A DNA stretch of 38,792 nucleotides from JAOUGY01 sp050329955. GTDB lineage: Bacteria > Actinomycetota > Acidimicrobiia > Spongiisociales > ZC4RG35. Shown here piece by piece: positions 1-8,008 of this stretch (the first letter of the stretch is position 1; each line of letters starts with the position of its first letter). The notes under the pieces were generated by a model. It did no database searches and was not told where the DNA came from. It saw nothing but the letters and a program-made list of their open reading frames with translations. Made by a program: the position numbers and the translations under genes. Location of the stretch: contig JBHJOH010000141.1 in the NCBI GenBank assembly GCA_050329955.1, positions 1 to 38,792 on the forward strand, given 5' to 3'.

Positions 1-1089
1 CGCCACGACCTGTCGCAACCGATCGGCGTCGCCGTCGATCACCATCCTCCCTGTCCCGACGGTTACGGTCAGCGGCCGGTCGGGTTCGACTACCTGGGCA
101 TCGGCCACCACCTCGCGCACCACCTCTGTGAGGTCCACGGCGTGTCTTTGGAGCGGCCGTTCCTGGTCGAGACGCGCCAGCAACAAGAGGTCCTCCACCA
201 GGCCGCCCATGCGGATCGCCTCCTGTTCGATCCTGCCGAAGGATCGGGCCACGTGCTCAGGCGAACTGGCTCCAGCCCGGTAGAGCTCGGCGTAGCCACG
301 GATCGACGTCAGAGGCGTTCGTAGTTCATGGGATGCGTCGGCGACGAACCGGCGCGTCTTCTTCTCGGATTCGGCCCTGGCGGCGACGGCCTCCTCGATT
401 CGGGCCAGCATGCTGTTGAGCGCCGCGCCGAGTCGGCCGATCTCGTCCGCCCTTCGGTCGATCGCCACCCGCCGGGAGAGATCGCCTGCGGTGATGTGGT
501 CGGCGGTATCGGCCATGGCGTCGAGCGGCTTCAACTCGCTCCGGATCAGCAGCCAGATGCCCCCACCCAGGGCGATGGCGGCTCCAACTCCGACGGTGGC
601 GAGCACGAGAAGCACCTGACGCATCGTTCTGGCGACGTCGTCGAGCGGCTTCGCCAGGACCAGCGTGATGTCGCCTCCGTCGGCCACCGCAGCGGTGACT
701 CGAAACCCGTGGGCTCCTCCGCCGACGGCGAACGGCACCTCATCTTCGCGCAGCCGATCGACGGTCGCAGGGTTCAGCACCGGCAGCGGGTCGGGGTCGT
801 GCAGGGGGCCACTCGGGAGAGCGGCCCTCACCGTGCCATCCGATGCCAATGCGACGATGGCGAGATCGTTGCCGCCGATCCGAGGCCGCTGCGCCGCGAG
901 GTCTCCCAGGATGTCGGTCGACACCAGGTCCACCAGTTGCTCCAGGGCGACCCGGCGGTCGAGCAACGACGCGTCCATGTCGCTGATCAGGCGATTTCGG
1001 AGAAGGCCCATCGCAGATGCTCCCGCCGCCAGGAGCACGACGACGAATGCCGCCACGGACATGATGACGAGGCGGCGCCGGATCGTCAT
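1..1089 (-). CDS. Sensor histidine kinase, C-terminus cut by window edge
   Basis: Membrane sensor kinase that should phosphorylate the response regulator encoded just upstream. The protein begins MTIRRRLVIM. It has one membrane segment at about residues 8-27, an extracytoplasmic region, a second membrane segment at about 158-181, then a HAMP linker and the dimerisation/phosphotransfer helix with the H-box FVADASHELRTPL (His near residue 253). The sequence runs off the window at VDGDADRLRQVVA, before the N-box and the ATP-binding G-boxes. The ATG at 1089 overlaps the TGA of the regulator gene (ATGA), which indicates translational coupling. The layout matches the TcrY/PrrB type of actinobacterial kinases. 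The signal sensed is not deducible. Confidence 0.93.
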   Translation of the reverse strand, partial: MTIRRRLVIMSVAAFVVVLLAAGASAMGLLRNRLISDMDASLLDRRVALEQLVDLVSTDILGDLAAQRPRIGGNDLAIVALASDGTVRAALPSGPLHDPDPLPVLNPATVDRLREDEVPFAVGGGAHGFRVTAAVADGGDITLVLAKPLDDVARTMRQVLLVLATVGVGAAIALGGGIWLLIRSELKPLDAMADTADHITAGDLSRRVAIDRRADEIGRLGAALNSMLARIEEAVAARAESEKKTRRFVADASHELRTPLTSIRGYAELYRAGASSPEHVARSFGRIEQEAIRMGGLVEDLLLLARLDQERPLQRHAVDLTEVVREVVADAQVVEPDRPLTVTVGTGRMVIDGDADRLRQVVA

Positions 1090-1790
1090 GGTTCTTCGCG
1101 CAGCACGTAGCCGAATCCACGCACCGTGTGAATGAGCCTGGGCCCCAGCGCCTCGGTCTTCTTGCGCAGGTAACTGACGTAGTTCTCCACGACGTTGGGA
1201 TCGCCGGCGAAGTCGTAGTGCCAAACGTGGTCGAGGATCTGCCGCTTGGACACCACTTGCTCGGGGTGGAGCAGGAAGTACCTCAGCAGACCGAACTCGG
1301 TCGGCGCCAGCTCCAGCGGTTGTCCGGACCGCCGCACCCGGTGTGCCCGCTCGTCCATCTCCAGATCGGCGAACCTGAGGACAGGTACAGCCTCGGGTTC
1401 GGTGGGAGCCGTTCGCCGCAGAACCGCCTCCACCCGTGCCACCAGCTCCTCGAGGCTGAACGGCTTGGTCACGTAGTCGTCACCGCCCTTGGTGAAACCG
1501 CTGATCTTGTCCTCGGCGGAGTCACGGGCGGTCAGAAAGATGACGGGTGTGGAATCGCCGGCATCTCGAAGGCGACGGACGACTTCAAACCCGTCGAAGC
1601 CTGGCATGTTCACGTCCAGGATCACGATGTCTGGCCGCAACCGCTGCACGGCGTTGAGCCCGCTGACGCCGTCGGCGGCGACGGAGACATCGAACCCTGA
1701 AAAGGTCAATGCGGTACGGACGAGGTCACGGATGTACTCCTCGTCGTCCACCACCAGTACGGTGCGCCGATCTGAAGGGTTGTTCGTCAT
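1086..1790 (-). CDS. OmpR/PhoB-family response regulator
   Basis: A 234-residue DNA-binding response regulator and cognate partner of the kinase that follows it. The receiver domain (about residues 10-122) shows the acidic pair DD15-16, the phospho-acceptor Asp59 in VILDVNMPG, the Thr of FLTARD and Lys109 in VTKPF. A winged-helix effector domain of the OmpR type follows (about 140-232), ending in the usual HTVRGFGYVLR hairpin. The start is placed at MTNNPSDRR because the receiver fold begins shortly after it. The frame stays open much further upstream, but that sequence is not receiver-like. The closest style is TcrX. Target genes cannot be read from the sequence. Confidence 0.95.
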   Translation of the reverse strand: MTNNPSDRRTVLVVDDEEYIRDLVRTALTFSGFDVSVAADGVSGLNAVQRLRPDIVILDVNMPGFDGFEVVRRLRDAGDSTPVIFLTARDSAEDKISGFTKGGDDYVTKPFSLEELVARVEAVLRRTAPTEPEAVPVLRFADLEMDERAHRVRRSGQPLELAPTEFGLLRYFLLHPEQVVSKRQILDHVWHYDFAGDPNVVENYVSYLRKKTEALGPRLIHTVRGFGYVLREEP

Positions 1791-2334
1791 CGGTGGCACA
1801 GTCTGGCCGATGTCGGGCAGCACCGACGTCCTCGACCTCCGCCCCCAACTCGAGCAGCGTGACGCAGTGTTCGGACACAGGCCGGTTGAGAACTGCCGAG
1901 TCGCCGGCCACACCCCGGGGCACGGAGACCAGCGCTGGTCGTGAAGCCGATGCCCCTCTCGTCGAGCAGCACTGCGAGCTCGTCGAGATGGTCGCAGTAC
2001 TCGGGAACGACCACGAGCTCCGTGTGCAACCGGTCGAGATGCTCCTGCGTGGGCCCTTCGAAGACGAGTGAGCGTGGACTGATGATCACCAGCCGATCGC
2101 AGGCGGCCTGGATCTCGTCGGCACTCCACCGCATCTGATGCTCAGGCTGAGGCCATTCACCTCGATCGCGATCCCGAACCGCTCGGTGAGCCCATGGCGT
2201 CCGGTTGCGGTGACGGGCGACGAGGGCACGGTCGGTCGAAGCCCCCGATCGGAGAGGGTCCGGGAGCTCAAGCTCGAGGCCGGCGCACATCGCCGTTCCG
2301 ATCGATCAGCAGGTCTCCTCGATTCGGCGACCAT
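1791..2334 (-). pseudogene. Decayed ORF of unknown family, reading frame broken
   Basis: No intact gene spans this stretch. One minus-strand frame carries a protein-like piece (about 1930-2140, containing DRLVIISPRSLVFEG and HLDELAVLLDERGIGFTT). The natural continuation, VPRGVAGDSAVLNRPVSEHC and LLELGAEVEDVG, lies in another frame at about 1810-1925. A single indel near 1925-1935 would join them. The N-terminal part is also split, near 2140, with TERFGIAIEVNG in a third frame. I do not recognise the family. It may be a pseudogene, or an intact gene with sequence errors. Confidence 0.35.
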
Positions 2335-2344
2335 GGTCGATTCA

Positions 2345-2545
2345 TTACCTCGCCCGCCTCAGGACCATGATCCCCCATACCAGGAAGGTCAGCTCGACGA
2401 CCGATGAGACCACTGTGATGGGGTCAAGGGTGCCACCGACGGCAACCTGCGCCGAGACCCCACCCCAGAACAGCGTGGGAATCCTGCTCACGAGAAGTAA
2501 CCCGAAGACGACGAGCACTGCCTTGATGTAGGTGTCCTTGTTCAC
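2345..2545 (-). CDS. Small two-helix membrane protein, unknown
   Basis: A 66-residue protein with two predicted membrane helices (about residues 8-28 and 40-62) and a basic C-terminus ending LRRAR, suggesting both ends are cytoplasmic. It lies 9 bp after the metallo-beta-lactamase gene on the same strand, so it is probably the last gene of the DJ-1/metallohydrolase operon. I do not recognise the family. The clean hydrophobic pattern and tight spacing support a real gene, but the size limits confidence. Confidence 0.6.
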   Translation of the reverse strand: MNKDTYIKAVLVVFGLLLVSRIPTLFWGGVSAQVAVGGTLDPITVVSSVVELTFLVWGIMVLRRAR

Positions 2546-2554
2546 TGCGCACCT

Positions 2555-3658
2555 CTACTTCAACAACTCGCTCACGGAGTGGTCGTCCGAGTCGACCGGC
2601 AGGAAGACCATTGTGCCGTCGTTCGCCATGCGAATGTCACCGTCGTAGACCGCTCGTGCGTCCCTGAGGAAAGGATTCACCAGCAGGCTGGTCGGCACCG
2701 GCGGCAGAACATGGGTGATGAGCAGGAAGGGTATCTCGGCCTCCCGCGCCACCACGGCCGCTTCCTCCGGCGTGATGTGATAGTCCTGGATGTCTTCGGC
2801 GACCGTGGTGACGTTGTTGTCCAACTCACGGCCCGCATCGGCGACCATGTCGGACATCTCGTGGTTCAGTGCTTCGCTGACCAAGACATCGGCCCCCATA
2901 GAGTGGTCGATCAGGCTGTCGGTGTAGATCGTGTCGCCTGTGATCACAACGCTTCTGTCGTGGTAGTTCACTCTGTAGCCGACCGCCGGGAACACCGGGA
3001 AGTGGTCGACATTGAACGCAATCACCTCGACGCCATCGTGTTCGTACACGACGTCACTCGAGGTCAGGTCCGAGCCCAGGTCGAACTCGATGGCCTCGCC
3101 ACCGAACCCCGAGGATGGCATGGCGTCCTCGCCGTGATGATCGACCCGATAGACCTTGTCGAGTTGATAGGCCGACTCGAATCCAGCGACGACCTCTTCG
3201 ACCCCCGGGGGGCCATAGATGGGAAGCGGGTCCGGGCGGCCACTCGTGCCCCACCGCTTCAGCAGCAGCTCTCCGGTGTCGCCGATGTGATCGGAGTGGT
3301 AGTGGGTGAAGAACAACGCATCCACCGAACTGACGTCGGGCATGATCAGTTCGAGTTGTCGGGTACTACCGGGCCCCGAGTCGAAGACCAGGACCTGATC
3401 GCCGGCGACGACGACGGTTTGGGGGCCCACTCGCTCCGCATCCGGCAGGGGGGCGCCTGTCCCGGTGGTGATGACGTAGAGGCCGTCCTGCTCGAAGGTG
3501 TCTGAGCGCTGGGCCGACGAGACCGTTCGTTCGATGACCGCAGCAACGAGGCTGTCCGGAAGGTTGTACATGAACCAGACGCCGCCGGCAATGAGAACCG
3601 CCACTGCAACGGCCAGCGAAACGACTGCCCGACTGTGCTTGGAGATGAGGGCGAGCAT
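2555..3658 (-). CDS. Membrane-anchored metallo-beta-lactamase-fold hydrolase
   Basis: A 367-residue protein with an N-terminal membrane helix (about 10-31) followed by a metallo-beta-lactamase fold. The zinc motif is complete: H119-Y-H121-S-D123-H124 (THYHSDHIGD), then a later His in VDHFPVFPAVGYR, the bridging Asp in VITGDTIYTDS and a distal His in LLITHVLPP. The sequence resembles the RNase Z/arylsulfatase-like branch rather than antibiotic beta-lactamases, so hydrolysis of an ester, sulfate or phosphodiester is plausible. The substrate is unknown. The start is MLALISKHSR, 2 bp after the stop of the DJ-1-type gene. The anchor places the active domain outside the membrane if the helix is inserted N-in. 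Confidence 0.88.
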   Translation of the reverse strand: MLALISKHSRAVVSLAVAVAVLIAGGVWFMYNLPDSLVAAVIERTVSSAQRSDTFEQDGLYVITTGTGAPLPDAERVGPQTVVVAGDQVLVFDSGPGSTRQLELIMPDVSSVDALFFTHYHSDHIGDTGELLLKRWGTSGRPDPLPIYGPPGVEEVVAGFESAYQLDKVYRVDHHGEDAMPSSGFGGEAIEFDLGSDLTSSDVVYEHDGVEVIAFNVDHFPVFPAVGYRVNYHDRSVVITGDTIYTDSLIDHSMGADVLVSEALNHEMSDMVADAGRELDNNVTTVAEDIQDYHITPEEAAVVAREAEIPFLLITHVLPPVPTSLLVNPFLRDARAVYDGDIRMANDGTMVFLPVDSDDHSVSELLK

Positions 3659-3660
3659 CG

Positions 3661-4620
3661 TCAGCTCTTCTCCGCCAGCATCCCGAGCAGGGTCTGCGCA
3701 GTCTCGCCGGAGGAGTTCTGGTTCTGACCTGTCACGATGTTGCCGTCGACGGCAACGTAGGTGGCGAAGAAGTCCCTCCAGGCACTGCTGCTCACGAAGT
3801 CGGCGTTCAGCCGGCGCAACTCCGTTTCTGGGTGCTGCGGTGTGATGCCGATGCCGAGTTCTTCGACCTGCTTGTCGGTGACACCGCTCATCGCTCGGCC
3901 TTCGACGAGTGGGGTTCCATCGACATCGGTCGCCATCAGGAACCCGAGCACGCCATGACACACCGAGCCCAGCAGGATGCCTTCCTCGTTGGCTTCGGAG
4001 ATCTTCTGGCCGAGGACTTCGCTCGTGCCGAGGTCGTAGGCTGCACCCCAGCCACCAGCCATGAAGACGATGTCGTACTCCCTGAAGTCGAGATCGTCGA
4101 TCCTCAACGAGTTGGCCGTCTTGTCCCGGGCCTCCTGGTCCTCCAGGTAGCGGTCGTCGGCATGCGTCTTCAGCGGCCACCGCAGGCTGACCGGTTCGAA
4201 CGGGATCTCTCCACCTTCGATGCTGGCGATGTCGACGGTCATCCCTGCATCCAGGAACTCGTAGTAGGCAATGGTCAACTCCGAGCCGTAGACGCCGGTG
4301 GCGTCGCCTCCTTCTCCGAGCGTGTCGTGATTGGTGGCGACGATCAATGCCCGCCGCCCCTCGAGGCTGAACTCCGCCTGTTCATAGTCGGGGTGCAAGC
4401 CGAGCATCTTCAGGATCTGTGGCAGAAACGCCACCATGAGCAGCGCGGCTCCCACCAATCCCACTCCCACATACATCAACGTCCGTCTCCTGGATGGGCT
4501 CCTTTTCGTGTCGCCGTGACGGCGTGGTGCGCCGGCGTCGCCCCGGTCGCTGGATTCGCTTGTGGCGATCTCACTTCTGTGTTCCATATGAGCCCCGCAG
4601 ATCTCCGTGTTCGCTGCCAT
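3661..4620 (-). CDS. Membrane-anchored DJ-1/PfpI family protein
   Basis: A 319-residue protein. About 48 polar, basic N-terminal residues precede a membrane helix (about 49-68), then a DJ-1/PfpI domain. The nucleophile elbow is intact: Cys221-His222 in GSVCHGVLGF, with a conserved acidic Glu at about 114 (YGSELTIAYYEF). Soluble relatives (Hsp31/glyoxalase III, PfpI) act on methylglyoxal or on glycated substrates. That activity is only an inference here. The start is taken at MAANTEICG because GGAGG sits 7 bp before it, while the ATG 14 codons upstream has no good ribosome site. It is the first gene of a minus-strand operon with the metallohydrolase. Confidence 0.87.
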   Translation of the reverse strand: MAANTEICGAHMEHRSEIATSESSDRGDAGAPRRHGDTKRSPSRRRTLMYVGVGLVGAALLMVAFLPQILKMLGLHPDYEQAEFSLEGRRALIVATNHDTLGEGGDATGVYGSELTIAYYEFLDAGMTVDIASIEGGEIPFEPVSLRWPLKTHADDRYLEDQEARDKTANSLRIDDLDFREYDIVFMAGGWGAAYDLGTSEVLGQKISEANEEGILLGSVCHGVLGFLMATDVDGTPLVEGRAMSGVTDKQVEELGIGITPQHPETELRRLNADFVSSSAWRDFFATYVAVDGNIVTGQNQNSSGETAQTLLGMLAEKS

Positions 4621-4798
4621 CTCGTACTCCTTCCAGTGTGCAGGGCAGCGCTGGAAGGCCACCGGGAGGTACCTGGGAATGGGCTGTGAGTCGACGCGGT
4701 TCGCTCCGCTGCGGTCGGGACGGTCCGAGACCCGGGCAGACTCGCAGGTTTCTCACAGCTTCGTCCCAGGTCGCGTCCAGGGAGGGTCGGGATGCTCG

Positions 4799-4810
4799 GG
4801 GTCATGACCC
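4799..4810. promoter_or_regulatory. 12-bp perfect palindrome in divergent promoter region
   Basis: GGGTCATGACCC is self-complementary. It lies in the roughly 290-bp region between the divergent DJ-1-type gene (starts 4620) and the RND transporter gene (starts 4908 or 4860). Its position suits an operator serving both sides. No regulator gene is adjacent. Confidence 0.35.
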
Positions 4811-4907
4811 GATACCGACCCGGCGGCGACATGCCTCCGAATGAGAATCAGCGGCGCACATGGCCCCTCCGGCCGCACGAACGCCCAGTTGCGCACAGGA
4901 CATCACG

Positions 4908-7580
4908 GTGAAGCGGTTCATCGATCCGTTCGCAGCAGCGATCACGGGCCGTCCGCTGACGGCCCTGGCGGTGCTGCTCGTCATCGCCGCCGGGCTCGCA
5001 GCCGGGTCTGGCCTTCTCACCGAGCAGGCCGGCAACTCGGTGTTCCTTCCCGATGACGGCGACGTCGCCGTTGCCACCGCGACGCTGTCGGCTGAGTTCC
5101 CGGACTCCGCCGGCCTGACGAGTGTGACGATCATCCACCGTGGTGATGTGTTGACGCCTGCGGGCCTGGCTCATGTCGACGACGTGGTTGCCGCAGTAGC
5201 CGCCGATCCCGAGGTGGGTGCGCGTCTGGCTCTCACCGACGGCGTGGTCTCGATCGCCGACGTCTACAAGCGGGCCATGCAGACGACCGATCTGTCGAGC
5301 GTCTCTCAGGCGCAGATCGACCAGGTCACGGCCGGGCTGGCCGACGACCCCGAGTTCGGTCCGCTCCTCGAGGCGCTGATCGGCGAATCCCATGGTGAGG
5401 ACCTGGCGATCTCATCGATTCGGCTCCGTTCGCTCGGCGATCCCGACGGCCTTGCCGCTGCCGAACTGCAGATCGAAGAGACCGCAGCCGCCGTCGACGG
5501 TCCGCTCGACGTGCGCAGCCTGTCCGCCGAGACGATCAACCAGGAGTCTGCTGAATCGTCGTCGAACTCGATGAACGTACTGATGCTGGTTGCGTTCGCC
5601 GTGATCGTGGTGCTGTTGTTCGTCTTCTTCCGCACCGGCTCCGACGTGCTGCTGTCCTTGGCGGGTCTCGGTATCACCGTTGTCGGCACATTGGGCTTTC
5701 AGGGAATCGTGGGACCCGACGGTCTCGGTCTGATCGGATCACCCAACCGCATCACCACGTTGGTGCCGATCATGCTGATCGGGCTGGTCGTGGACTATGC
5801 CATTCAGTCGGTCGCCCACTACCGGGAGCTCCGCATCGGAGGCAGCGGCGTGACAGAAGCGGCACGAGAAGGGCTGAGGACCGTGGCGCTCCCGTTGGGC
5901 CTCGCCGCAGGCACGACAATGGTCAGCTTCCTCACCAACGTCGCCTCTCCCATTCCGGCCAACCGGGACTTCGGGGTCGTCGCAGCCTTCGGCGTGTTCT
6001 TCGGGCTGGCGGTGATGCTGACCCTGGTCCCGGCGGCGAAGGCCGTACTCGACAGTCGCCGTGAGAGCAAGGGCACGCTGCGCCCTCCGCAGCCGGTCTC
6101 CGACGCCATTCCGGGCGTGGGACCGGTGGTGGAGCGGGTCGGCGTATTCGTCGCCCGCAAACCCATGGTGGTGCTCGTCGGCACGGCGCTCGTGACGATC
6201 GTTCTCGGCGCGGCTGCGCTCAACATCAACACCGAGTTCGACTCCAACGACTTCCTTCCCTCCGGTGGCGAGTCTCTCACCGACATAGGGGCGCTGGAGC
6301 GGGCATTCGGAGGCCAGACCGAGACGGTCACCGTGCTGGTCGAGGCCGAGCTCACCGACGACAGGACGCTGCGCAACCTCCTCGAGGTGGGCAGTGCCTT
6401 CGAAGACGAGCTGTCACGACCGACAGGCGCCGCCGGAGAAGTGACGGCATCGCTGGGAACGCTCCTGCTCGACTGGGTCGACGACAGCGGAGAAGCCGGC
6501 GACAACTTCGACCCGGAACTCGTTGCCATCGCCGAGCAGATCGATCAGGGACTGACCCTCGACCCGGTGGGCCTCCAGGCCCTGTTCGATCAGCTCGAGT
6601 CGCTCGACCCGGTCGGCTTCGCCCAGGTGGCGGTCAACGATCCGAGTGGTTCGGATCTGACGGTGCTGCAGTTCGACGCCTTCACGGGCGACCAAGACCG
6701 CACCCGGGAGATGGTCGAGGACATCGAGGGGCTGTGGTACGGCGATCGGGACCAGCTCACCGTCACCTCGGGGGACATCGTCAGCCTCGAGGTCACCGAT
6801 GCGATGGCGGAGAGCCAGACGAGCGCCATCGCCATCACGATCCTGGCCGCTCTGATCGTGTTGATGCTGTTCTTCTGGGCTACGGAGTTCAAGCCGATGC
6901 TGGCGGTGATCGCCGTGTTCCCGATCGTGCTCGTGCTGGTGTGGGTGCTGGGGACGATGACCCTTCTGGGGATCCCGTACAACGTCGTGACGGCACTCAT
7001 CACCGCCCTGTCGATCGGGATCGGCGTGGACTACACGATCCACGTCATCCACCGTTTCACCGAGGAACTCGAGCACGGACGGTCGGTCGAGGCGGCTACG
7101 ACGACGACCCTGGCGACCACCGGATCCGCCCTCCTCGGTTCGGCGCTCACCACGGCGCTCGGCTTCGGGGTGCTGGTGTTCAGCCCGCTCACCCCGTTCC
7201 AGCAGTTCGGACTGGTCACCGGGATCACCATCCTGTTTGCGCTGATCGTGGCCATCGTGGTCGTGCCACCGCTACTGGTGGTATGGGCGGCCTACCACGA
7301 GTGGCGCCGCCCGGAGACCTCTCAATTCGGACCAGAACCTCACGGGAGCCCGGCGGCGGGGCGGCGCCATGATCTCGAAGTCACAGGCACTGCGCCGGCC
7401 ATACCGACAGTGCCCGCTGCCGCGACGACAGTCGTGATCCAGGCTCCTTCAGTCGGGGACACCGGCCACAGGGATCAGACGATCCCGGCAGCGGGGGAAG
7501 CATCAGACCGCCCCGTCGTACCCGCTCTGAAGGACGAACGGACCGAAATCGAGAGCGCCGAAGAGGGGAAACAACCTTGA
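4908..7580 (+). CDS. RND superfamily transporter of MMPL/HAE3 type
   Basis: An 890-residue proton-driven exporter of the RND superfamily, with two repeats. Each repeat has one N-terminal membrane helix, a large extracytoplasmic loop and a block of membrane helices. Both proton-relay helices keep the GxxxD pattern (LIGLVVDYAIQSVAHYRE and SIGIGVDYTIHVIHRFTE). The C-terminus is a roughly 90-residue polar, Pro/Ala-rich tail, probably cytoplasmic. GTG at 4908 (VKRFIDPFA) has AGGA at a good distance. An in-frame ATG at 4860 would add 16 residues with no clear ribosome site. Cargo is likely lipid or amphiphile, as in MMPL relatives, but this is inferred. The stop overlaps the TTG start of the next gene. 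Confidence 0.92.
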   Translation: MKRFIDPFAAAITGRPLTALAVLLVIAAGLAAGSGLLTEQAGNSVFLPDDGDVAVATATLSAEFPDSAGLTSVTIIHRGDVLTPAGLAHVDDVVAAVAADPEVGARLALTDGVVSIADVYKRAMQTTDLSSVSQAQIDQVTAGLADDPEFGPLLEALIGESHGEDLAISSIRLRSLGDPDGLAAAELQIEETAAAVDGPLDVRSLSAETINQESAESSSNSMNVLMLVAFAVIVVLLFVFFRTGSDVLLSLAGLGITVVGTLGFQGIVGPDGLGLIGSPNRITTLVPIMLIGLVVDYAIQSVAHYRELRIGGSGVTEAAREGLRTVALPLGLAAGTTMVSFLTNVASPIPANRDFGVVAAFGVFFGLAVMLTLVPAAKAVLDSRRESKGTLRPPQPVSDAIPGVGPVVERVGVFVARKPMVVLVGTALVTIVLGAAALNINTEFDSNDFLPSGGESLTDIGALERAFGGQTETVTVLVEAELTDDRTLRNLLEVGSAFEDELSRPTGAAGEVTASLGTLLLDWVDDSGEAGDNFDPELVAIAEQIDQGLTLDPVGLQALFDQLESLDPVGFAQVAVNDPSGSDLTVLQFDAFTGDQDRTREMVEDIEGLWYGDRDQLTVTSGDIVSLEVTDAMAESQTSAIAITILAALIVLMLFFWATEFKPMLAVIAVFPIVLVLVWVLGTMTLLGIPYNVVTALITALSIGIGVDYTIHVIHRFTEELEHGRSVEAATTTTLATTGSALLGSALTTALGFGVLVFSPLTPFQQFGLVTGITILFALIVAIVVVPPLLVVWAAYHEWRRPETSQFGPEPHGSPAAGRRHDLEVTGTAPAIPTVPAAATTVVIQAPSVGDTGHRDQTIPAAGEASDRPVVPALKDERTEIESAEEGKQP

Positions 7581-7947
7581 ACGACGGAATCACACTGTGG
7601 GATCTCGCCCTGCTGCTCTTCGTATTCATCCCAGCCGCCATTCTCTGGTTCCGGACGGTGGTCGACATCTTCGACCGCAAGGACTTGAGCGGCTGGATGA
7701 AGGTGCTGTGGCTGCTCGGCGTGTTCACATCGTGCCACTACTGGGTGCTCTCATCTACCTGTTCACCAGGCCGGTCACGGACCAGGACCGGGAACGAGCG
7801 GCTGCCTACGCGAAGGCGGTTCGCCAACAGCAGGTCGCTGCCGGATTCGGCATCGCCGACGAGATCGAGAAGCTCGACGCTCTCCGAGCCAAGGGCGTGA
7901 TCACCCAGGACGAGTTCGACCGGCAACGAGCGGCCCTCCTGGCCTGA
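7577..7947 (+). pseudogene. PLDc_N/SHOCT-type small membrane protein, frameshifted
   Basis: The N-terminal half begins at TTG 7577 (MNDGITLWDLALLLF), with AGGGGA as ribosome site. It has one membrane helix and the motif RTVVDIFDRKDLSGWMKVLWLL. The expected second helix and the C-terminal SHOCT domain (VPLLGALIYLFTRP, then IEKLDALRAKGVITQDEFDRQRAALLA) lie in another frame. The switch is near 7727, where one missing base would restore a normal protein of about 123 residues. The TTGA overlap with the transporter stop shows it belongs to that operon. It is either a recent pseudogene or a single-base sequence error. The near-perfect SHOCT end argues for very recent loss or an error. Confidence 0.8.
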
Positions 7948-8008
7948 CAACAGCGAGGTCGAGTTGGATCCCACGAGGTGGAGAAGATGGACCATGAAGG
8001 ACTCTGAA

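Noticed and set aside
1128..2071. Plus-strand frames opposite the response regulator and kinase
   Set aside because: They are shadows of the two-component genes and show no family motif or ribosome site.
2555..4180. Single 541-residue frame joining the metallohydrolase to upstream sequence
   Set aside because: The first 174 codons run through the DJ-1-type gene in the wrong frame. The real start is at 3658, with its own membrane helix.
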